Source of the DNA: Anopheles merus | Taxonomy: Eukaryota > Arthropoda > Insecta > Diptera > Culicidae | DNA length: 64,000 nucleotides | Reading direction: 5' to 3' | Assembly (NCBI RefSeq): GCF_017562075.2 | Contig: NC_054082.1 | Location: 35,727,648-35,791,647 of the forward strand | In this document: in pieces, positions 22,401 through 36,400 of the stretch | How the letters are laid out: each line of letters starts with the position of its first letter | How positions within the stretch are numbered: the stretch's first letter is position 1 | Notes under the pieces: generated by a model | What the model was told of the DNA's origin: nothing | Databases searched by the model: none | What the model saw: only the letters and a program-made list of their open reading frames with translations | Made by a program: the position numbers and the translations under genes

Positions 22401-25400
22401 TGGCGAGGACATCTGACTGTGGCGTAGGAAGCACTAGCTAGCAGCAAGTATATCTGCTCCGTGCGAATGTTTCCGTTCGACTGGTGACCGGTGGGAGTTC
22501 TGGAGCGCGCGCTCTAGCCAAGACGCGCACGCAGCAAGACTGAGACCGTAAAACCCAACGCCTTAAGATGGACGGAAATGGACGGAAATGTCGGTGCCAT
22601 AATTTGCAAGCGACTGTCCGTCCGACCGACCGGCCGGTTTGAAGGAACGTGTGCGCCTGTCATTAGGCAGCCGATCCCTATCGTGTGCGTGTGTGTGTGC
22701 GTTTTTGGTGGCATCCTTCCACCGTTTTTTTTCTGCAGCCAGCGTCCTTTATGGGCGGTGTGTCGTTAAACCAGTGGCGGCAAAAACGAGATGGCATGCA
22801 GGCGGGGATGCGTCGGGACAGACGTCTGTGCCTATGCTCGGTCGGGCGACAGTGGTTCTAATCGCTGGCGGATGATCGTCGAAAGAGGTAAATGTACACA
22901 TGACTCATGCGATCTGACTGCTTGCCGTGTGTGCGTGTGTGTGTTGGTGTGCTTCCAGAAAAATATGCAAACGTTGTTCTTTTGCAGCTTAAAAGGCGGA
23001 AGAATGGGGGGGGAAGGGGACCCTAATGAATGTGTTTGTTATTGCACGCCACACCACGCCGAAAGGCTGTAAAGGCTCACAGGGGCAGCAGCATTAATGG
23101 TGAATGGTGCACCGACTCGCAAAAGGCAACTGAAACGATGTGGCCCGGTGGGTATCAATTGTGGCAGATGGCAATAAAACCTGCCCATAAAACGGTGGTG
23201 CAGACGGCTCTCTTCTGGCCAACATTCAGCAAGGCGGCATTGACTTCAGCGCACATTATAACTCGTCCAGCGTAATGATGCAGCGTTTTACCGCACACCA
23301 AAACGCATAGAGCGATGCGATAACGCGATGTGTGTCTCCCCCGGTGAGTCCCGCGTGGCCCTGAGGGGCATTGCTGTGTCGGTGGCTCACGCGAGAGAAG
23401 GTGCATCCCCATGCATGGGGCCAAACAATTGTCTAGTTATTGGCGAAAACTTTCCCGCACGTCCATGTTTTTTTTTTTAATGGGAAGTGAAGTAATTGTA
23501 GGCTCCCTTGGTGTGTTCTGCTGGACGGATGACGGAAGACGGTGGGTCTAGGTCATTGGAGTAGGCAAGGTGGGCAAGGTAGCAGTAGCTGCGGGCCAGG
23601 GCGCTCCGACATGGGAGAATAGAACAGATTTAAATTGCATTAACGTAGCTTTTGGTGGAGGAGCTGCTTACCAGCCAACACAGACAGGCATCGGATGATA
23701 AAAGACGCAAGACACCGATACCCTGGTGGGCCATCCATGTACACGTACGAGGTGTGAGAATTGTATTGTTCTAGCGATAAAATATGGTAGTTAGCGGTAC
23801 CTACTTATGCTACGATCAGCAAATGCGGAGATGTGTTATGCGCTAGCCCTGAGAGGAGGTACATATTAATGTCGTAAATATACTCCCTGCGGAGCAACTG
23901 TATAACTTGGTCCCGGGGGGGAAGATCATCAGTGGAGGTGTTGTAAAATCCAAACTCCACTTTCGTAGCTCACTCTTAAGGTCAAACTTAAGTCCTCCCT
24001 CCACCTGTGTTCATGAACCAGTGCTCCATTCTTTTCCCGTGTCAAGACTAAACCCAGATCCGGTCGATGGGCAACTTAACGCGTCCATTCGTTCGTCGCG
24101 ACGTTGCCTTCAAACGTCAAGATGTGCACACTGCTCTCTGACCTAAACCTTGTAAGAATGCATAAACACAAGTCGCGCTCGGTGGAGCGACGTTCCGCGC
24201 CATATGCTTCCGTCTCCCAGCAAACGGGAAGTTCCTCCGATTCTGGCTCCGTTGGTGGTGGTGGCGTTTGTTTGTCGATCGAACGGCATGTAAAATATGG
24301 TCCAAAATCAACAAACTTCGCCAATGTTTTCATTTCTGAGTCGAGCCGTTGACCACGTTTGAAGCGTTTTTCGCTTGCCCGGGTAGCTAATGTTTGACAT
24401 GGCCGGCCAGGGCTGCCCGATATGGACAGTTTGTTGGTTGTTTGTTGGTTGATCGGTCAAAACTGTTGGGGGAAGTGCGCGTCGTGTTGGTGCCTTGCCG
24501 GTGACTAAGTAATGAGAGGGGTTCGTAGAATATACGTACCCAAGTACCCAAGAGAGCCAGATGTGTTTGGCGATGATTAGGCCGAGCTGTTGTTTTACTG
24601 ATGAAGTGTAAAGTGGCAGTTACCTGCAAATGGCCAACTCCACACCAAGCCTTGCTCACGGAACCTCACGGCTAAGGTTAGCTGGGGCTTTGTTTTTCGC
24701 TTGCTCTACCTTTCCATCCAAACGGATGCACAATACAATACAGCACAGCGCAAGGAGGAAAGGCCTACACATCCGAAGCTGCAGATGAGCGCAGATGGTG
24801 GTAAACGTTGCGAATCTGTCACTTCTTTTCTAACCGTACCGTGTGCCCAAACCGAAATGGGTGTGTGAACCCGTTCGTTTCCTCATCGCCCGGAGGTCAC
24901 AGCTTTGGAGCGGAGGGGGGCCGGTGGGCGTGCAAGGTTAGACGAGATTTCAAAGCTCGCAGGCTAGGCGGGTGCATTCGGAACGCCAGCAGTAGCTGGG
25001 CTTGGTGTGGCTGTTTGTGTTTGTGTTGTGTTTTTTTTCGATTCTTTCTGCGGTGGAAAACTTGTTTTGCTGCTATGCCTTCGAATGTGGACAAAAGGTG
25101 TCTACTGCGCGTGTTTTTTTGAGTCAGCCTTCTGTTGCAGTTTCAAGAATCGTTTGAATTTCCTAACGGAATGAAGCTTGACTTTCCACCAAACGGCCGG
25201 GATGTGCATGAATAATTGAGATGATTTACTACCTATATGGAACCATTGGAATGTTGAAACAAGGAATGAAACTTGGTGTTGGTTTTACAACCCTCCTCCC
25301 GCCAGATGCCATAACCCCTTCCTCCGTCCGGAGCACCGATATGTATGAGGTATGTGTCAACGTCAAGACACTTCCCTCGATCTCTCCAGGTCCGGGTCCA

Positions 25401-26895
25401 GGTCTTGCGAGATGACGGGGGTTTTGCTTACACGCGCCCGTTCCGCCCGTTAGAATGTCAATAAATCACGCCATTCTGTCGCCAACGGTCCGCGGCTCAG
25501 CTCACGGTGTCAGCTCGTTGGGTTTGTTGGGTGGGTTTGTTTGGCACGTTTCTGAATCATGCACCCCCGAACGCACTCAACCATGGAACCGGAAGTTTGC
25601 GTGAGAGAGCAACCGAAAAACAACGCTGGCAATCGATGCTTGATCGTGCACAGGTTGCGTTTGCGGTGCCCGGCCTTACCCTTTGACACACGGGGGGTTT
25701 TGGGTCACCTTATAGGTAGAATGCTACCAAACCGATCGGATGGCTATTGGTAGCCACTGCAAGGGGGGGCTTGTTACCTCAGAGTGGGTCGCTTGATCGG
25801 AAGGTTATGTGATTGATGAACTGACCTACTCAGTACAGGACGGACGGTTGCGCTTCGATTGGTGTGTACGGAGGAATTGAGAAGGGAAGCTCAACTTTGG
25901 GGCTGTTTGCATACGCGCAGACCGGGTGATGATCATGATGATGCGCTTGTTTGACGTAGATCCGACGGTCCGAAGCTGCGCGTAGAATGGGATGGAACCG
26001 ATCAGCTCTGGCAGACGCGGGAGCAGCAGAGCCCATCTAAAGAAGATTGCTACCTACCGTTGTTGTGCGCAGCACGAAGAGATGGAACTCCGATTTGTAA
26101 TTGTCCAATTCTGAAACGAAGTGCTTTGCTTGCAGCTGCCCGCCGCGAAGGAAATTGGACCATTTGATGAGGATGAGTCGATTCAAAAATCGTTCGATGT
26201 TCGTTTGGTAGCTGCGTTTTAGTGGTCTGTAATTTTGCCATCAACCTGAACTCAAGGTGAGTTCTTTCCACGAAAGTAGATGACTCCCGCGTACTACACG
26301 TCGTGCAGGGTTTTCACAACAAAATGTTCAGAACAAAGCAGAAGCACCAACTCCCAAAACACAGTTCGAGGGAATTACAAAATGTATGTTGCAATTGATG
26401 CAAAAGTAAATGGTACGCTCACCTGATCAAATAACACGCTTTAGGCGTCATCACGCGCCCGTCATTTAAAAGCATAATTTGTTATACGCCTTGAAGGGGT
26501 TGGGTACGGATTGCAGGGTTTTACTGCGGCCTACTGGTTGGTATTTTATTTTAATGTTATCACCCGCCCGACCTTGATCGTCATTTGAATGTTACAGTCC
26601 TCGGCGCTAGCGAGTGAGCGCGTGTTGAATGATTTATGAAGCGCCGTTCGAGTGGCGAAACGGAAAGTATCTCTCCCTGTGCTCCCTTGTACTGATTGCG
26701 ATGGGTGTGGGGGCGACTACGTATCGCGGGATTGCGTGGGGATCGCGGCTTTGCGACAACAAAACGGGCAGAACGTGCCCCGTTTCTGGGTGACACGGCG
26801 AAACCACCGGCAGAAAGTGGTGCAATGCGAGCGCAAGTGGTCGTTGTGCATTCTGCGTTGCGTCTGGAAGACATTTTGCATGCAAAAAGGCACCC

Positions 26896-26986
<91 letters not shown>

Positions 26987-29823
26987 AAACTGACCATGGG
27001 TCAGCGGCATTCGTTCGTGAAGGTTTTGCCGGCTAGGGAAGACAGAGAGTAAACTCGAGAAGTCATCAAGCGGCGGCCACTCCCGGGCTGGGTCGTGTTA
27101 TCCCGCGGGAAGGAACAATTGAAGGCGCGTACTGGGCGGGACGGGCACGACGGGCAAACGGGGGTGTAATGAGCGTCTGAGTTGATTTACTTTTCCCAGA
27201 GGCTGTTCGTCTTGACTGCGAGACGACGCGACCGTTGATGCAAACCAACGTCGCGTCTCGCTGCGGTTTTGCATTTTGCAGCACCATTGCTCACGCCATT
27301 GCGCGGGGCGTGATTGAATGTTTGGCGTGCAATTGTAGCCTGGCAACTATTCCATTTGTCCCGCGGCTCAAGTGTCACACACATACACAGAGGGGGTTGA
27401 GTTTTGAGGGATTGAGGGAAGCAAGACTAGCTCGAGAGTGGATGAATGTGACGTGGCAGACGTACACTGATTGAAATTATAATCATCTCATTAGATCGTA
27501 TTGACTGATTGTAGCAGAGCCCTCCGGGGGGCAGGAGCGAACGATGATTACAGTGCTTGCTAATTAATCATAGATATTTGCGTCCCGCCTGTGTCAAGGG
27601 GCAGTTTGAGGGTAATTTTCGACTCTAAGTGAGTTTGTCACTGTGCTTTGTGATCGCAGCCCCAGCTGGGAGGACAAATATAGGGAATTATCTTCAAAGG
27701 TTTAAAACGAAACGTGTCTTAAGATCACTTATAACAGGTTAACGGATCGCGTGATCGACGGAAGTCATTAATCTTCATAATGATAAACAACAACACAAAA
27801 AGGAAGATGTAAATTGGACACACTCTGCACAGTTAATCGAAAGGATACTCGCAACGGTCGCTAAGATGAAGCTTAATTAAAGGTTTCCAGGCGTGGAACA
27901 CCCCCCTCCCTCGGCAATGTTACAAAAACCAAGGAATCGAACAAACTTCCAACAGTTGTCATTATTTAATTTATTTAAATCGTTTTCATTTGAAGGATAC
28001 CGGATCGCGCTCGGGGACGTTGATGGACGTGAGGGCTGTGCGTGATCGTGCGTGTGTGCGTGTGTGTGTGTGGGAACAAGCGTGTAGCATTGAGCATGTA
28101 CGGAATATTGATTTGCCTACCTTACAAGTGCAGCTGAACCAATGGTCCAGCTTTAAGTGGATGACTGGCGCAATCGTTCCTGATTCTGGTTGGCGGTGGG
28201 CAACCGTGCGCTCCTTAATCCGTCAAGATAGTCCAAGAGAGGACGTACCTACACTAGAACTCTAAAGGCACTTGTGTGTTGCAAGAAAAATAGCTTCCTC
28301 GGAGGTGAATGGAGCCACGACGCTGGGCAAAAAATCGCGTTCATATTTTGCCCTCGGTACCGGTCGCGCCCGTGGTTGAGTGTCGAGTGTTTGGGGTGAG
28401 TGCACTGGCCTGGCAGCAATACCTTCAGCGTGAAGGTGATCCCCACTTCTCGCCGACTGGTTTTGCAGACATCTTTCGGTGCGTTACCTTTACCGTCTCT
28501 CTAATCGATCAACTTTAGCACCGGATTCGTCGTTGTCGTTGTGCAGTGTAGATCCACCGAACGCAACCGTTGCGTCACGCCGATCGGTCGGTTTCGCTGT
28601 GGAGGCTGTGACTTTGCGGCAGTACAATAAGCATTCGTCAGCAGTGTTGTGTCGTGTTACAAGTTGATGTTTTTTTTTTTTACTTCGAACACGATCGTGG
28701 CACGCTCCGGATCGCGGCAGACAAACATAAAAGGGCAACGGCGTGTGTAAGCGACGAACCCACCCCATGGCTCGGGCATGGGTGTCGTTAGTCAACAGTC
28801 CCAAACACTCCCATCTCAAGACACAACCACACACATAGAGGTTGCTAACGTGCCAGTGTGCAACCTTTCATTAAATTCTTTACAAAGCAATCCGCAACGG
28901 AGTGAAGAATCGCAAACTGGGTCCCCTATTAATGTTTGATGATGGAAGCCGTAAATGTGGGTGAAATCCGACCAAGCTTCGTTGCTACTTCCCTTGAGCG
29001 AACAATTCCAAGCGAAGGCTTCTTCACTGTTGCGAAGGTGTCCAAAATGCTTTCGGATGTGCTTGAAAAGTCTCAACCCCCCTCCCTCCCCTGCTCCGGA
29101 GATAGGTTATTAGCATTTTTGATTTGGAGGCCTTTGTCGCTTTGTCTGTGTGGTGAACCATCAAAGCGATGCACCAGCCAAGACGCTCCAGCATATTTCA
29201 AAGCCACTAGGTCAACGAGCATAACCGGCAGTTGTGGGTGAGTTTGGCACTGTGCGGTTGAGCGAGATTAGCGTGCGTAAATTTGTGCACCATTCGTTTT
29301 GAGGCGCTTTTCGCGCCGAGTGAAGCGCGTGCCGATGGTGGGTGGGATGAACTACATTTCCGTTTCGCCCGTTTAGCGGGTTCCTTCCGGGTGGTTGCTG
29401 GGCTTGTTAGAAAAATTAGTGCGAAAATAATTCATTCTTCCGGCACACGATTGTTCTCAGACCGATAGCCGGTAACGGTATTTGGCAATAATCCAAATCA
29501 GATCTCGCCGAGCTCTGGTGCGATAATAAGGTGGGTGAAGGGTTCCTTTTTTTCGTGTATAAAGGAAACCTCTTTGTAGAAGAAGTTAGAGATGTGTGCT
29601 TTCACTACTACAAACAATGTCTGTGAAAGCTGTAAATGTTGTGTGTAAACGCTAGCCTAAATATTAAAATGTAGCTGGATAAAATCTGACTTTTTGTTGT
29701 TAAATAAGCCCGAGAGAATTAACTTTTTCCGTGCCATTGATCATGTAGCTTATGTAGTGTTCGTACAATATACGATGATTTGTGATCATCGGGCACATCT
29801 TAACGTTTGCAATCTTTTTCGCA
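22401..29823. other. Gene-poor stretch with microsatellites
   Basis: I find no exon with splice-site support or family similarity over about 7.4 kb on either strand. Composition is mixed. Simple repeats include a 12-base T run near 23468 and the long CA tract at 26899-26984. It could hold distant regulatory DNA, long noncoding RNA or introns of a gene whose coding exons lie elsewhere; the sequence alone does not decide. Confidence 0.4.
26899..26984 (+). repeat. (AC)n microsatellite, about 43 units
   Basis: A pure AC dinucleotide run of about 86 bp in noncoding DNA. Threonine/histidine and cysteine/valine open frames through it are artefacts. Confidence 0.97.
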
Positions 29824-30477
29824 CTAGCAAGTAGTGATGAGAAAAATAAAGATTTCGATGGAATCGATTCCGGCTAGCTCCGAAGTTTTCTGGAATCGAT
29901 TCCGGATAGTAGGTCCGGAATCAGTTTCCGGAATCGATTCCCGAATCGGCTCTGGAATTGGTTCAGGAATCGGATTCAGAATTGGTTCCGGAATCGGCTC
30001 CGGAATCGGAATCGGCTTTGGAATCGGAATCGGCTTTGGAATCGGAATCGGTTCCGGAATTGGCTCGGGAATCAAAATCGGCTCCGACATCGGAATTGTC
30101 TCCGAAACCAGAATTGGCTTCGAAACGGAATCGGTTTCTGCATCTTCATAGGAATATAGGTGTTTGGGTCCAATGATGCTACGTGTTGATAGCGGCAAAG
30201 AATCAATATTTACTTGTAAATGACCTATTCACATGGAGATTCCCGGACATATTTTGCTTCCCACACTTCTTAATTCAATTCAAAAACTAAATCTCATTCC
30301 GGAGCTAACTCCATTTCTGGAGTCAGGCCTGATTCCGTTGCCGGATTCGGATTCCGGAGCCGATTCCGATCCTGGAATCGATTCCAACATCGGAATCGGC
30401 TCCGGAATTGATTCCGAACACGGAATTGGAATTAGGTAGGTCCCACCACTAGTCGAGCTCCCACCGCTACTAGCAAC
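29824..30477. mobile_element. hAT-like nonautonomous element filled with a GGAATCGG minisatellite
   Basis: The ends read TAGTGATGAGA (from 29832) and, inverted, TAGCGGTGGGA (ending at 30469), matching at 8 of 11 positions and fitting the TAG-N-G style of hAT termini. They are flanked by near-identical 8-bp direct repeats, CTAGCAAG (29824-29831) and CTAGCAAC (30470-30477), as expected of a hAT target-site duplication. The element is 638 bp without coding capacity. Its body is two blocks of degenerate GGAATCGG(C/T)TCC repeats. A second terminus-like CCCACCACTA occurs at 30442-30451. Calling it hAT is inference from end sequence and duplication length. Confidence 0.6.
29851..30434. repeat. Degenerate GGAATCGG(C/T)TCC minisatellite in two blocks
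   Basis: Blocks at about 29851-30140 and 30292-30434 consist of 6-12 bp units around GGAATCGG, TTCCGGAATC and the palindrome CGGAATCGATTCCG. The partly palindromic unit gives repeat-like open frames on both strands (Ile-Gly-Ser-Gly on +, Pro-Ile-Pro-Glu on -), none of which is a credible protein. The array lies inside the hAT-like element. Confidence 0.85.
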
Positions 30478-33400
30478 GACTGACTGCACTGTAACGCAAT
30501 GCATTTTGAGGGTTATTAAATGTTAATTGTTAAATGGTCTTACATTTAGGACCATTCTATTCCACCAAACCATCCTTTCGAAAGCCTCAAGTGTGAGTCT
30601 CGAGCCACAGGGGTGACCTAACGACGGCTGTTTTCGTTAAAGTCTTGCCGCCGTGAAGCACCGTTTCTGGCTGAACGGTTCCCTGGCCGGGTGGAATGCG
30701 TCCACCCACGGATGTTTTTCCTGGCTCGCCGTACAGTTTCGCACGTCCAAAATGCATAAAGTACTACCACTGTTGACACCGGAGCTCTACCACCATCAAC
30801 ACAAACCAAGCAAATGGAAACGGAGCAGAACCGCAGCACGTACCACTGTCGACGCCTGTCTTTGGCTTGCTGCCTGCCTTCCCTCGCCAGCCCATTCTTC
30901 AAGGGCAAAGTGCGCAGCAATGTTAGGTGACACTTTGGTAGGTAATTCGGGCTATGACATAAGCGGTTCTTTTCATTCACGGTGTTGCATTAGAGGAGGA
31001 AAAAGGGAAGTAACAACAGCAGCAAAAAAAAAACAAAAAAAAAGCGGAACCAAAACAAAAAACCTCGAACGTGTTTGTGTTGCGTGGCTGATGAGGGAGG
31101 GCTTACTGATTACTGGGCGAGTGTGTGCGGAGAGTGTGCTGGAGTGCGAATTAGTTTGCACCGAGCAAAACCCGAGCTTATGATGTAAGTTCACTCGACC
31201 TCTTACCGCGCGGGAGAGAGAGAGTGTTAACAGCAACGAGCAAATTCGCGACGGGGATGCATTTATGTAAAGCAGGCAGCGATTTGCAGCAATGAGTGTG
31301 GCGAGAAATTAAACACAAAAAAAAACCCTCCCAACTGAGCGCCTAAATTGGCCCAGTAAACAACGGCGAGGGGAAGCTGGGAGGAGATTGCGCGAGATAG
31401 ATGTTGCGACCATCGATGGGTGGTGCACAATGTTATCTCGTTGCAGAGAGCATATGTGTAAACACACACACAAACACCCGGGAGAGGTGGCGGCGGGCCC
31501 AAACCCGGACCGAAACACCATTCTTCTCTGCACAAACACGCCGTGACGCTTGCAGCTGACCGATTTTCCACACAAGCCCAAGGGGGCAGGGCGGAATAGG
31601 AGAACCAGAAGGTACTGATATGTCTATGGCGCTTCGTACCCTCTCTACCTTCGTACCTGTCTCACGTTGTTTCCTTTTGTTTCCCTAACCCTCTTTAGTG
31701 CAGGCGAGATTCAGATTGAGCCCACAAAAAAACAGGGGATGATGATGCGTAATAAGCCGCGTTGCTTTTTTTGTGTGTGCATTGCTTTTAACCCCCCATA
31801 CCCTCCCCTCGGGACTGCCATCACAATAGAGGAAAAACGGTTTAAAATTGCATTGCGATCGCGCAATCGCATCGTAACGCCGAGCGCAAAAGGGGGAAGG
31901 TGCATGCGGCCGCTGAGCTCCACGGTTCATTTTCGCAAATATGATAATTTCTTTATTGCAGAGAATGCAAAAAAACCCAACATCGGAAAGCGCGTGATTT
32001 GCACCCGGGTAAATATGACTGGATGCTTTCATCCCAATCACCTCCTTCTTCTTCGTATGCATGTATGCAGTGGAAGCAACAGGCAGACAAATTAAAGTGA
32101 CGCGTGCCGCTGCCATACCGCTGCGCACACTCTGTGTGTTAGTGTGTCTAATCGCACACTGAGGGAGGGGGTGAATTTACCTTTTCTTTCGGCTAGTCAT
32201 CGCCCCATCAGCAACGTCTTGCCTCGGTGTATGCAAACGGGCGCACTGTGAGCTTTTAATTGCTGGGCGTGCGAGAAAGGAAGGAGGAGTAGCTAGCGCC
32301 ACCGACTGCTTGCCATCATCTCAGTTTCTTAGCAGTAGCAAAGCAAAAAAAAAAGGCCGATCGATCGATCAGATCAATCAATCTGGTCTTGGTGGCATAA
32401 TCGATACCGTCGTCAGCTGCGTTGCACCGAGAATTGAAGCGCGCCCGGCGCACGGTTTTTGCTGTGCCCACACGTTAGCCGGAGTAACGTGTTACGTTAC
32501 CGGATCGATAATGGATGCAATCGAGGGGGGGGGGGGAAGGAGATGTTTTCGTTTTGTTTTTGCAATTTTTTTTGCAGCGAGATTCGGTGTGAAGTAATGG
32601 GTGTATGGTAATGATGAAGATTACGTCGAATTATCCCAAATCAATCAATGATTGGTGTGCTGGGTGGAGAATAATTAGCTTCGTGATTTATCTAATTATT
32701 TATTTAACACTTTAAGGAAAAGGAAATTTCCTTTTCTCTTCTACCTTTTGTATCGTTAAATATATTGGTGAAATCAATCTTCACAAAAACCGAAATGGGA
32801 ACGACACGATATTAGGTAATTTTGAAGTGGCTTTCACAGTCGCTCCTTAACAGCAGATTATGATTGATTGCAAGTGTGAAATATTTCAGTGAACGTTTAT
32901 TCTTCCCAACACTGTTCAAAGTAACAAAAAAAAAAAAATCCCTCGCTCTGTATCCATCGGGCGGCAATAAACTTGCTGTTGCTGATGCCTGGCGGACACA
33001 CCCGAGGGCCGGACACCGAAACGTGAACCGTTCGCCTATCGGTACGGCGAGATTTAATTAGCTTGCTAACGGATGGTGTCGCCACGCACGTTGCACCTTT
33101 TGCCATCTATGTAGTATACCGTCCATGACCGCCCACATAGACACACGCTCGCGCGTAGAAACGTACGCAAGATGAAAGTAAAAGTGAACTAACTCCTATG
33201 GGTTGGCAAAAGCACGGCACGGGGTCGTTCAAGTCTCCCAAGCAAGGAGAGCAACTTTACCAGCAACTACTGCAGCGCTCGCGTTGCCAATGGTTTGCGG
33301 TTGGTACGGGCGGGAGGGCAGTGGTGGTTTGGTGGTTTAGCGTAGTTGAATTTCCACCCGAAGGCAGTACCGTACCGGCCGCCACGCCTTAGGCGCCCTC

Positions 33401-36400
33401 CAGCAAACCTTTTGCACTCTACGTGGTGGTACCCGGAGGGCCATGTGTGAAACACTCACACTCACGTCTCGGTATAGGTCGGTTGCAATTGTCACACGTC
33501 TGGCCCGAAAAGTGTCTCGCCGGTGCGTTGTGGCTCGTTGTTTTCTTTTTCCTTTTTTTTGGCACGAGCGCGAATCCCATTAGCAGCCGCTAACGGTGGA
33601 CGCGCAGTCGGGTAATTACCATGGGCGTTGTAATTGAATTAGCGATCTCAACGCTGTCGCTCTCTGTCCACCGATCGTTTGCCTGGCACATGGTCTGCTA
33701 TCACCCCGTGATGTGATGGTGAGGTCGAGCAAATGACAACGATGGGCGAAGCAAAGAGTAACGCTCTCTACGTTCGCTTCACCAGGTGACACGGTGATCC
33801 GTTTCATAATTTATAAGCTCTCGTCCCACCCCTGCGAGGGATTTGTAATTAAAACAATTAAAAACCATCGGTATCATCCTGGGAACGGTTCGGCTCGTGC
33901 CGCAAACGCAGTCTGACCGAACGTTCGGTGTAGGAGAAGCGGTAAAGTAGCAACGGTTTTTTGTTGTTGCCATTGTTGTTGTTGGGAGGCAAGCAAGGCG
34001 AATCTGCTCAGTCAGGTGGATATTAAGAAGTTATCTATCTAACGCATCACAACGGTAACGACTGTGTGTTTGGTTGGGTCGATGTGACCGATGCATCTTT
34101 GTGTGGCCCGTTGCGCTAATGCGCGCCGGCAAGGGTGACGCTGCTATCTGTTTGACAAATTGTGGCCCAGGGGGTGGCTGGTACAAGCTGGGCACCCATT
34201 TATTATACCAACCCATTGAGTAATGTGAAGCGTTATCTTCCCACTTGAAAAGGTAATCTTTTCTCAACCCTTTGCTTAAGCACACGCAACGCGGGTAAGG
34301 GCGAAGATAGAACAGAATCGCCCGTAGGAATGAAAAACGAAAGACTTGAATGCCTGGGATTGCCGTGGCGCAGCGCAGAAGACAGCAAGCGACGAACCCG
34401 CTCCGCTCTGGGTCGCCTCTCGTGACCGTGGCCGTTCGGGGTCGAGGAATGCGTTCGCGAATTCGCAGAAAATCCGCATAGCGACGGAACTTTCAGGCCC
34501 GATCGTGCACATTACTCAGCTCAAGGACACGTCGCCGCCGCAGGTAGAAACATGATCCTGGGACACGGCGTAAATTGACGTTGAGGCGGGAGATGCCGTG
34601 CCGCAGCGGGACTAATCGCGGTGTAAATTGAACGCCGTTGCGTTTTCCGAAGGATTAGCTCGTCCGTGCGGTAGCCATCCTACGGGAATAACTCGTTCGA
34701 TAAGTTATGATCCCTTCCTGAAGCGTCCAGAAAATGCGTCGGCTAATAAGCTGCACCGCGCATGGGGAGATGGCACACTTCTCGGAAACCAGCACGGAAG
34801 GGATGTACGCTTTGGGATGTATCGGAGGAAACCGAAACCTAACCGTGCAAACAGGACTGATGGGATGGTGGGGGAAAGAAGAACAAAATAAACATTGCTA
34901 AAAATGCGCTCCCCAAAAAAAAATCAAACGAGCACAACCGAACGGCTTGCGACAAGGCCACGCAACACGCAGGCCGGGGCCGGGGCGAGTGCGCTGTTTC
35001 GTTTCGTTCCCATAATCTTGCCTTAGTCATCAGCTTCGTTACGGCTCACGTGATTGGAATTCGAGACGAATTTCGAACAGTCTGCAATACGTTGGATGCG
35101 ATTTGTTTTCTTTTTGTTGTTGTTTCTTTTTCGTTTTTTGGGGATTGTGTACGAGACATAACGAGAACGCACACGGGAGGAAGAAGCAGCCAAACCCCGC
35201 GCTGGCCTCTCTAACGCAACGTGTTGTCCGGCCGTTGGAGGGCCGGGCCGCCGCTCCAGCATTACATCATCATCGTACCGAGCCCCGGGTATTATTGACG
35301 AGCTCGGTTGTGTACGCAGCCATTTGAATAGAAGTGTTGATTTATTGAAGAAATCCGTGAAGGCACGGAAGAGCCTCAGCCCCGCCCAGGTCCTGCCGCG
35401 TTTGCCGATCGGCTCGATAAAGGTAGAATATTATTATTGCGTTCGTTCTGAGGCGAATTAATTTTTGCCGTTCGGTGTCCAATGCGCGAATGGCCACCGT
35501 GCCGCGGGTTTGCTGCGTTCCTTTCCCTGGCGAGGTACGGAGTACGAGCGTTTATTCTAACGGCGGTGGTACTTACGGAATATTTTAACCCAACGAGCAG
35601 GGAATCATGCTGCGATGGCAGAAGTCATCGAATGGAAGGGCTGGGGAAAAATGGGGAAAGAGAACGAAATAAATTAGTCTGATGGGCTGCATGTAAAGTG
35701 GCTGGCAGGGGTGGTATTTCTGTAATGAGAAATTGTTCCCTGAGCATAAGCGATTGTGAATGAATTGCTATTTAATTAGATATTATTTTTCTCCGCTGTA
35801 ATTGCACGCTTTTTAACGGTTCGCTTAAGTGCGCCAACCTTCACACAATTTGATTATAATTTTGCCAAAATTCTGCAACTAAATGAGCAGCATTATGGAA
35901 ATAGATAAGCAGGAGATTCCAAGTATTTGTATATTTTATACAACAAAGCATAGATTTTATAACCCTGACTAAATGGAAACGTACATCCAGAACACGACCA
36001 CTTATTCCCGTTTACCGTAAGCCTCTTGAAGCTTGCTTGTTTTCCCCCAATCCAAACTACAATATCAATATTTCTCAAACCGAATTTCACCAAAACTCCG
36101 CACCAGCGCGAAGAGTGTCGCGAAGATAAACAAAGAAGAAGGTCATCCTCATTGGTGATGCAATGGCAGCGCGACGGCAGACGCATCTGCCGCCTGCGTT
36201 CCTAACATACCGATTAAAACCCAACCAAACAGCCAGCCGGCCAGGAATGTCAACGTTTCTCCCCAAACGGTCTGTCCCTCACCTTTTGACACCCGAGACA
36301 CGCGGGGAGTGCGTATACGGAACATCGGAACATCAAAATCTTAACGGAAAACTTGTTTGGTGTGTGTGAGCGTGTGTGTGTTTATTTTGAACTATTGGCA

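Noticed and set aside
26581..27052. Cys-Val and Thr-His rich frames
   Set aside because: They are products of the (AC)n run at 26899-26984.
29834..30439. Ile-Gly-Ser-Gly and Pro-Ile-Pro-Glu repeat frames on opposite strands
   Set aside because: Both arise from a partly palindromic minisatellite inside a transposon-like element; neither has start, splice or family support.
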